64,000 nt of DNA from Yamagishiella unicocca (Eukaryota; Chlorophyta; Chlorophyceae; Chlamydomonadales; Volvocaceae). The position numbers and the translations under genes were made by a program. Below, piece after piece: positions 57,891 to 64,000 of the stretch (position 1 is the stretch's first letter; every line of letters starts with the position of its first letter). The notes beneath the pieces were generated by a model. It saw only the letters and a program-made list of their open reading frames with translations. It had not been told where the DNA came from and ran no database searches. The DNA lies in assembly GCA_003116995.1 (NCBI GenBank), contig BDSL01000129.1, positions 186,001-250,000 of the forward strand, in the 5' to 3' direction.

Positions 57891-60347
57891 TTGGGCGGGA
57901 CTCGTACTCGGGCTTTGGGATCCAAACGAAGTCCTTCGGAATCCAGACACAATCGCGTGTTAGATCCACCGGGTCTTTTAGGTTTCGATGCGTCGGCTTG
58001 CGGGCTTCTTTCCAACCTACCGTACCGCCCCCATCCACCCAGGCCGAGTGCAAGGAGGGCTTGTGTATGGCGCCAGGCCCGAGAGCTCCGCCGCCGCCAC
58101 ATGCGGGATCCCTGGGCAGCCCCAAGTTGTGGAGAGCCGTCATCATTTTCGGAACTGGATGCATCTCCGCTGGGCCCCCGGCCCGGATGGCTCCCGCCTG
58201 GACCGGGTGACCGTGGCTGGCAGCCTCCTCTGTGGACGCGGCCTTCATCCCCTGCCCACCCCCTCCCACCACCGGCTGGCCTCCCTACAGCTGCGGCCTG
58301 TGCCCCGCGGCGGACGTCACCCCTCCTCCGCCAGCAGCGGCTCGTGGGACCGGAGCCCAGGTGTCCGATCGGGCGCCGCAGTGCGGCGGGGGCTGCCTCG
58401 TCCGGACCTGCCCTGCGTCTGGCAGCAGCAGCAGCACACCGAGGAGGGGCGACGACTTGCGGAACCGCGATATGTGCTTCAGTGCTGGTGGAGACGATGC
58501 GCAGCGGTGGCGGTGGTGGAGGCGGCGATGCGGACCGGGCGGCTGCAGCGGCCCCAGCACCTGATGGCGGCGGTGGAGGTGTCCCTGGAGACCTCACCGG
58601 CCCTGAAGCCCGCACCGCTCCCAAGGACAAGCCGGTAGCGCCGCCAGTCAGCTGCCTCTACTCGGCTCGGGAGGCAGAGAAGGCAGCACCGCTAGCGGGC
58701 ACCGGGCATCCTGGCATGCAGCGTTTGGCAGAGCCGACCCCTCGGCTTGCCCAGGGGCCCCTGGGACAGCGGGCCAAGACGCCGGATCTGGTTTCGAGCT
58801 CAGCTTTCCAAACGCTTTTCCAAACGGGTCGAGCGGTGGTGGTGGCGAGGTGGCTCGCCTCCATCCGGGAGGAGGGCACACGGGCGGAGGGCGAGCTGAT
58901 GAGCGCCCGGACGGCAACAAGGTGAGGAGGGCCTGTGGCCGGGGGGTATGGCGAGCGGCAGGGGGCTGAGGTGGCTTGGCCGGCCTGGCCTGTTGGCATT
59001 CCCCCTTGTGTACTGCCTCGTCCCGCTGCCTAGTCACATGCCGCCTTACAAACCCCGAACCCAAAGTACGAAGAGGTGTCAACCGAGGCCCTCTCCTCCC
59101 TCTCCCCCTGCCGCCACCTCCTGCCTGACAGGTGCACACCTGGACGCCTGCGCTGCTGGCTCTCCGGTCCGGTCTCGACTTCGACACGTGCCCCCTGGTG
59201 GAAATCTGCTCCAGCCCTTCCTGGAGCGTCACAAACCGGACGAGCGGAGGTACAGGTGCGAGGCAATTCGTGGGGCGGTTGGACAGCAGCCCAGCAGCGA
59301 TCCAGATCGGAGCCGTTTTGCGACGGTCTGTCGGTTGGCAGTTGGCGAATCGGTCGAACAAGGGGTTTCGTGGCCAGAGTGGACGGGGTGAGTGGTGATC
59401 GGTGGTTGCGCTGCTGGCGGTCCAGGGCCTTTACCCACCACGGCCACCACTACCGCCACCAGCTGCTGCATACATCCTTCCCGCGCCCCTCCCTCCCCGG
59501 GGGTCCTCTGCTCCGCTGTCAGTCCCGTACCATGTTAACCAACTCCCGCCGTATGTCAACCAACTCCCGTCCCGTTCGCATTCCTCCTCCACCCGCCCCC
59601 CCGCCGCCGCCGTTCGGACCCCCTCCGTCACCACCTCCGGCCCCGCCACCGCCTTGGCACGCCGCCGCCACCGCCACCGTCCCCGCCACAAGTATCACGA
59701 CTGGCACCACCTGGCACATCGCCGCCGCCTCCTCCCCCCCTCCTCCTCCGCCTGATCCGCCACCGCCACCACCACGTACACCGCCGCTGCCTCCTCCGCC
59801 GCCACCGCCACCGCCAGTACCGGCTCCGTCACCACCTCCGGCCCCGCCGCCTGGCACGCCTCCAACACCGCCGCCGCCCCCGCCGCCACCGCCTGATCCC
59901 GCCACCGCCACCGCCACCCTCACCTACTCCACCGCCTCCTGGCACGCCCCCACCACCGCCTCCACCGCCACGACCACCTTCTCCGCCGCCTCCTGGCACG
60001 CCTCCACCGCCTCGCCTGCCCCCGCCGCCTCCTCCCTCGCACGGCAGCCTTTTCGATCGCCTCCCTTCGAGAAGCAGGCTGCGCAAAGCGTGCTTCCCCT
60101 TCTGGAACAGCAACCGACTCCAGCCTCACGGATGGAGCCCCTGGCCTTGGAGGAGCAACCACCTAGAATGGCAGCCGTGCCCTCCCGCACCGCTATGCCC
60201 AAGCAGTCCCAGGCCCTCCGCCCTATCCTGGGCCCCGATTCCATATCTCCCAAGGCTGTAGGCTTGTACGCGCATGTATGCCGTGCGACAGGTTTTCCCT
60301 CTACGAGTCATATAATATTAGTGTTATGCAAAAGCAATATCGTATAA
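57891..60347 (+). CDS. Protein with third copy of the NLS-like module and a proline-rich region (model incomplete)
   Basis: Frame 57891-58921 contains the sequence around CASVLVETMRSGGGGG and VPGDLTGPEARTAPKDKP, homologous to 42550-42720. It then runs to QGPLGQRAKTPDLV and a new C-terminal part, FQTLFQTGRAVVVARWLASI, ending at a GTGAGG donor. A CTGACAG acceptor at 59130 opens VHTWTPALLALRSGLDFDTC with very high G/C third positions, up to a GTACAG donor near 59250. Phases between these two do not agree, so an exon or base is missed. The stretch 59540-60347 reads as long polyproline (PPPPAPPPPPFGPPPSPPP) and then a unique tail with KQAAQSVLPLLEQQP. The proline runs continue in another frame after about 59890, which suggests indels. 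The polyproline resembles algal hydroxyproline-rich or FH1-like segments, but no FH2 or pherophorin domain is seen. Confidence 0.35.
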
Positions 60348-62075
60348 AAACTTTCCTAGTATGAGCATGAACGAAGTGCATCGTAGTTCCGTCAAGTATT
60401 CTACAGGTGATTCTAAGGTGGCGCACGCCGACCAGACTGAAACTCGCATTGATAAAGAATGACTGCCGTGTCCAAACCAAGTCGCTAACAGCACAAGTTT
60501 TGGAGGTCCGCTCCTGTCCGGTCCTGAGGCGGAATTGCAAGGGAAGTTCTCGAGCACCGATAAAGCTTCGCTCAAGTGTTGAAGCAATGCAGGCAGCCCA
60601 TATTTAACTTTGACATATGGAGGTCCCGCTAAAGTACCCGAGTTCGGGTATGAGCAGAATTGGAAGGTAAGGGAAGTCCTGGTCGTTCGAAGAAGTGAAG
60701 TCAATTTCGAACTCATTATGAACTGACATGAACACCTGTTTCTGAGGAGCATATCCGGCGATCTGCATCTCCGTTACGTCTACGACACGCGCCCTTTTTA
60801 GGGGACTTACCGAGCGTCAGAAGACATGTCGGGCTGCCTTTTGGCTCTCTAAGCAACTCTTAGTGAGCGGAACACGAGTAAGGAACTTTGCAAGCGATAA
60901 ACAGGGAAACCTGTAAGCAGCCGAGCGTCCTCTGATTCGCGATCGTCGCGTCACAGGCCGGGGGAACTATAGAAGTTCGCTAGAAGGCTCCGGCTAACAG
61001 CTTGGGTTGTCTAACTGCAGCTCAGGGTCACCGGGTTTAGCTGTGACACGCGCTATGTGATTCGCTTTCATCTCCCCGCCCGACATGGCTGGCCTACAGT
61101 AGCGGTTTTGGGTGACTCACTCTTGCTTACACACCAAAGCATGTACCAGGTCCTCAGTACCTGTCTTCACCATGCTGTCGGAAGCACAATGATGTATGAA
61201 ATATAAAAGGCTGTTTGCCGGTCTGCTGGTTTTGCTCATCAACCCTATTGGGCCAAACCAGCTAGCCTTATGGACTTAAGACACCATTATGCTGTTGACC
61301 GCACCCTGAAGACAGTCATGTTATGACATGTTTGGGTGTGTAAGGTGCGTCATCCAAAAGCGCTACTGACGACCAGACATGGCGGGCTGGGAGATGAAAG
61401 CGAATCGATCGCATACACGCGCGCGACAGTCCCGGCGTGCCATTCATGTAACCAAGGGCTTCCTCCCATCCCTCGTGGTTGTGGGAACTACGTACGAGTT
61501 GTTCATGCTGTCATGAGCCACGCAGATACTCAACTCCATCTGTCCTGCAAGGAAGTCCGCGTCGGTTACTGTACGACGCAAAAGAGGGTCGGGCTATAAA
61601 ACGACGACCACAACCCATGTAAGTGCATAATAGAATAGGAACTGACTTCACTACTTTAAGCACTTTGGGCCTCCAGGACTTACTTCCTTCCAATGCTGCC
61701 TCGAAACCCGAGCTCGCATACTGTAGTGGGAGCTCCATATGTCAGTGTGCATTATGGACCGCCTGAATTGCTTCAAACACTTTGGACGAAGCTCTATCTG
61801 GGCTCGCTCGAGAACTTTCCTGGACTTTCCTTGCAATTCCGCCTCGCGAAAGACCGAACTCTACGAGCGGACCTCCAAAACCTTTGCTGTAGGCGGCTTG
61901 GTTTGGATACAGCAGTTCATAGATGAAGGTGAGTTTCGGTCTGGTCGACGCGCGCCACCTTGCACGAGCGCCGCCTGCATCGTCAGGGTAATGCTTGACG
62001 GAACTGCTGCGCTGCACGATGATCCTATGCTCATGTTAGGAATGCACTTATACGGTTGTGATTTTGCGTAGCACT
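60320..62075. mobile_element. Fold-back-like element: 0.4-kb inverted arms around a 0.9-kb centre
   Basis: 60320-60740 and 61630-62075 are diverged inverted copies. Arm 1 read in reverse gives GACTTCACTTCTTCGAACG, CTCCATATGTCAAAG, TTGCAATTCCGCCTC and ATACTTGACGGAACTACG. Arm 2 forward gives GACTTCACTACTTTAAGC, CTCCATATGTCAGTG, TTGCAATTCCGCCTCG and ATGCTTGACGGAACTGC in the same order. The central 60745-61625 is not repeated and has no gene. It is AT-richer than neighbouring genes. No transposase is visible. Confidence 0.55.
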
Positions 62076-62233
62076 AAAGGTGTTTGACTTGTAGAAGCTA
62101 AACCTGCGGCATGCATTACTGTTACTGGTGGCTCTGTTTTCTCATACGGTTGTGATTTTGCATAGCAATAAAAGTGTTTGACTTGTAGAAGCTATACCTG
62201 CGGCATACATTACTGTTACTGGTGGAATTGTTT
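62051..62233. repeat. 94-bp tandem duplication
   Basis: TACGGTTGTGATTTTGC, then GTGTTTGACTTGTAGAAGCT and CATTACTGTTACTGGTGG start at 62051 and again at 62145 with few changes. It extends the outer end of the right fold-back arm. Confidence 0.8.
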
Positions 62234-62404
62234 TCGTAAACGCTGACGCACACTGGTTCCTTGATCCATCAACTGAAACGCACTTTGCGCGAAGCTTACT
62301 TGCGGCACAATAACTTTTCTTTCATTTCTGTCCTTAAGCCCGAACTCGGTAGAGAAGCGGACCTCAACAAACTTTGCTTTAGGCAACCCCTCCTGCAGGT
62401 CGTT

Positions 62405-64000
62405 GCAGCGCGCACCCGATACCTCTACTACCCCCACAAGGGCCTTAAGACCTACGTTCAAGACCCAGACCAAGACCTACCACAAACCCTCCTCCTACCC
62501 CTTACCTCCCCTATCTCACCGCCTCCTCTCCCTGGGTCGCGTCGTTTCTGTTACGTTTGGTGCTGTTTGGTGTTGCGATCGTTAGCGGACACCGGCACTG
62601 GGTATTGCTGGAGTCGTGCTTGCAACACCCAGGGACGGCGCTTGGCATTTTCCCTTCCGAACTCCCGATTTTGACATCCACCTTTCCGCCCTACCCCTCC
62701 TGCAGGTCGATCGTCGCGGCGCACACCCAAGACCGCTACAACCCTCAAGGCCTACCTCAAGACCTACTCTCGAGACGCAGACCCAGCCAAGAACTTCCCA
62801 CACCCTCCTCCGACCCCCTACCCTCACCGCCTCCGTCCATTCCCTGGGTCGCGTTTCGGTTATGGTTTGGCTCTGCTGCGATCATTAGCTGACACCGGCA
62901 CTGGGTTTGCTTGCAACACCCAGGGACGGCACTCGGCATTTTCCCCTTCCGAACTTCCGATCTTGACACCCACCTTTCGACCTACCCCTCCTGCAGGTCG
63001 ATCGTCGCGGCGCACACCCAAGACCGCTACAACCCTCAAGGCCTACCTCAAGACCTACTCTCGAGACGCAGACCCAGCCAAGAACTTCCCACACCGTCCT
63101 CCGGCCCCCTACCTCACCGCCTCCGTCCATTCCCTGGGTCGCGTTTCGGTTATGGTTTGGCTCTGCTGCGATCATTAGCTGACACCGGCACTGGGTGTTG
63201 CTTGCAACACCCAGGGACGGCACTTGGCATTTTCCCTTCCGAACTTCCGATTTTGACACCCACCTTTTCCGCCCTACCCGTCCTGCAGGCCGATCGTCGC
63301 AGCGCACACCCAAGACCGCTACAACCCTCAAGGCCTACCTCAAGACCTACTTTCAAGACGCAGACCCAGCCAAGAAGTTCCCAAACCCTCCTCCGACCCC
63401 CTACCCTCACCGCCTCCGTCCATTCCCTGGGTCGCGTTTCGGTTATGGTTTGGCTCTGCTGCGATCAATAGCTGACACCGGCACTGGGTGTTGCTTGCAA
63501 CACCCAGGGACGGCACTCGGCATTTTCCCTTCCGAACTTCCGATCTTGACACCCACCTTTCGACCTACCCCTCCTGCAGGTCGATCGTCGCGGCGCACAC
63601 CCAAGACCGCTACAACCCTCAAGGCCTACCTCAAGACCTACTCTCGAGACGCAGACCCAGCCAAGAACTTCCCACACCGTCCTCCGGCCCCCTACCCTCA
63701 CCGCCTCCGTCCATTCCTGGGTCGCGTTTCGGTTATGGTTTGGCTCTGCTGCGATCATTAGCTGACACCGGCACTGGGTGTTGCTTGCAACACCCAGGGA
63801 CGGCACTTGGCATTTTCCCTCCGAACTTCCGATTTTGACACCCACCTTTCCGCCCTACCCGTCCTGCAGGCCGATCGTCGCAGCGCACACCCAAGACCGC
63901 TACAACCCTCAAGGCCTACCTCAAGACCTACTTTCAAGACGCAGACCCAGCCAAGAAGTTCCCAAACCCTCCTCCGACCCCCTACCCTCCGTCCTCTATC
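62405..64000. repeat. Satellite array, about 290-bp monomers, alternating subtypes
   Basis: The CTGCAGG landmark recurs at 62991, 63284, 63574 and 63864, with an earlier unit near 62700 and a diverged one near 62405. Each monomer includes CCTCAAGGCCTACCTCAAG, CATTCCCTGGGTCGCGTTTC and a hairpin CTGGGTGTTGC-TT-GCAACACCCAG. Two subtypes differ at linked positions (GGTCGATCGTCGCGG with ACTCTCGAGACG, versus GGCCGATCGTCGCAG with ACTTTCAAGACG). They alternate, giving a dimer period of 580-583 bases. The array runs off the window edge. Confidence 0.85.

Overview
The window looks like nuclear DNA of a green alga, most likely of the Chlamydomonadales/Volvocales type. The evidence is the high GC content with strong G/C preference at third codon positions, many short GT-AG introns, long alanine-, glutamine-, serine- and proline-rich low-complexity proteins, and dense small repeats. 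A degenerate exon resembling LL-diaminopimelate aminotransferase (an enzyme of the plant/algal lysine pathway) agrees with this. I see no sign of prokaryotic, organellar or viral sequence. All exon models were built by eye from splice signals, reading-frame continuity and codon composition, so exon ends are proposals.

Layout. (1) 0-13.2 kb, minus strand: a tandem pair of class 3 lipase genes. The complete copy (6487-13211) has an N-terminal C2-like region, a class 3 lipase domain with an intact GHSLGG nucleophile motif, and a short last exon with a stop. The downstream copy (320-2626) is a decayed, partial duplicate that has lost the catalytic motif. LINE-like 3' ends and a 554-bp tRNA-headed SINE with a perfect 12-bp target duplication have inserted in and around these copies. 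(2) 16.1-26.1 kb, minus strand: one large 11-exon gene (about 1798 residues). Every exon is a multiple of three and every intron is in phase 0. The exons alternate between two related types, giving about five copies of a two-exon module. I do not recognise the family, and it is the most interesting object here. Its introns carry three different minisatellites. (3) 26.1-31.3 kb: a gene-poor repeat island with a 0.5-kb repeat family interrupted by a small terminal-inverted-repeat element, which itself contains a perfect 40-bp-arm palindrome. (4) 31.5-44.1 kb, plus strand: a triplicated 1.3-1.5-kb block with Ser/Asp/Glu repeats, then a long helical/Ala-rich protein, then a large Gln/Pro-rich protein with PQQATQ-type repeats and a repeated basic, NLS-like module. 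(5) 44-54 kb: mostly gene-poor, with one Glu/Ser-rich hypothetical protein (46.2-47.3 kb), dispersed repeats and the aminotransferase-like relic. (6) 55.0-55.9 kb, minus strand: exons resembling an SMP lipid-transfer domain. (7) 57.9-60.3 kb, plus strand: a third copy of the basic module followed by a proline-rich protein. (8) 60.3-64.0 kb: a fold-back element about 1.75 kb long, then a satellite array of about 290-bp monomers that shows dimeric higher-order structure up to the window edge.

Nothing points to an operon-like or jointly acting system. The lipase pair and the modular gene share a strand. The 31-44 kb and 58 kb genes share a duplicated module and may belong to one fast-evolving, lineage-restricted family.
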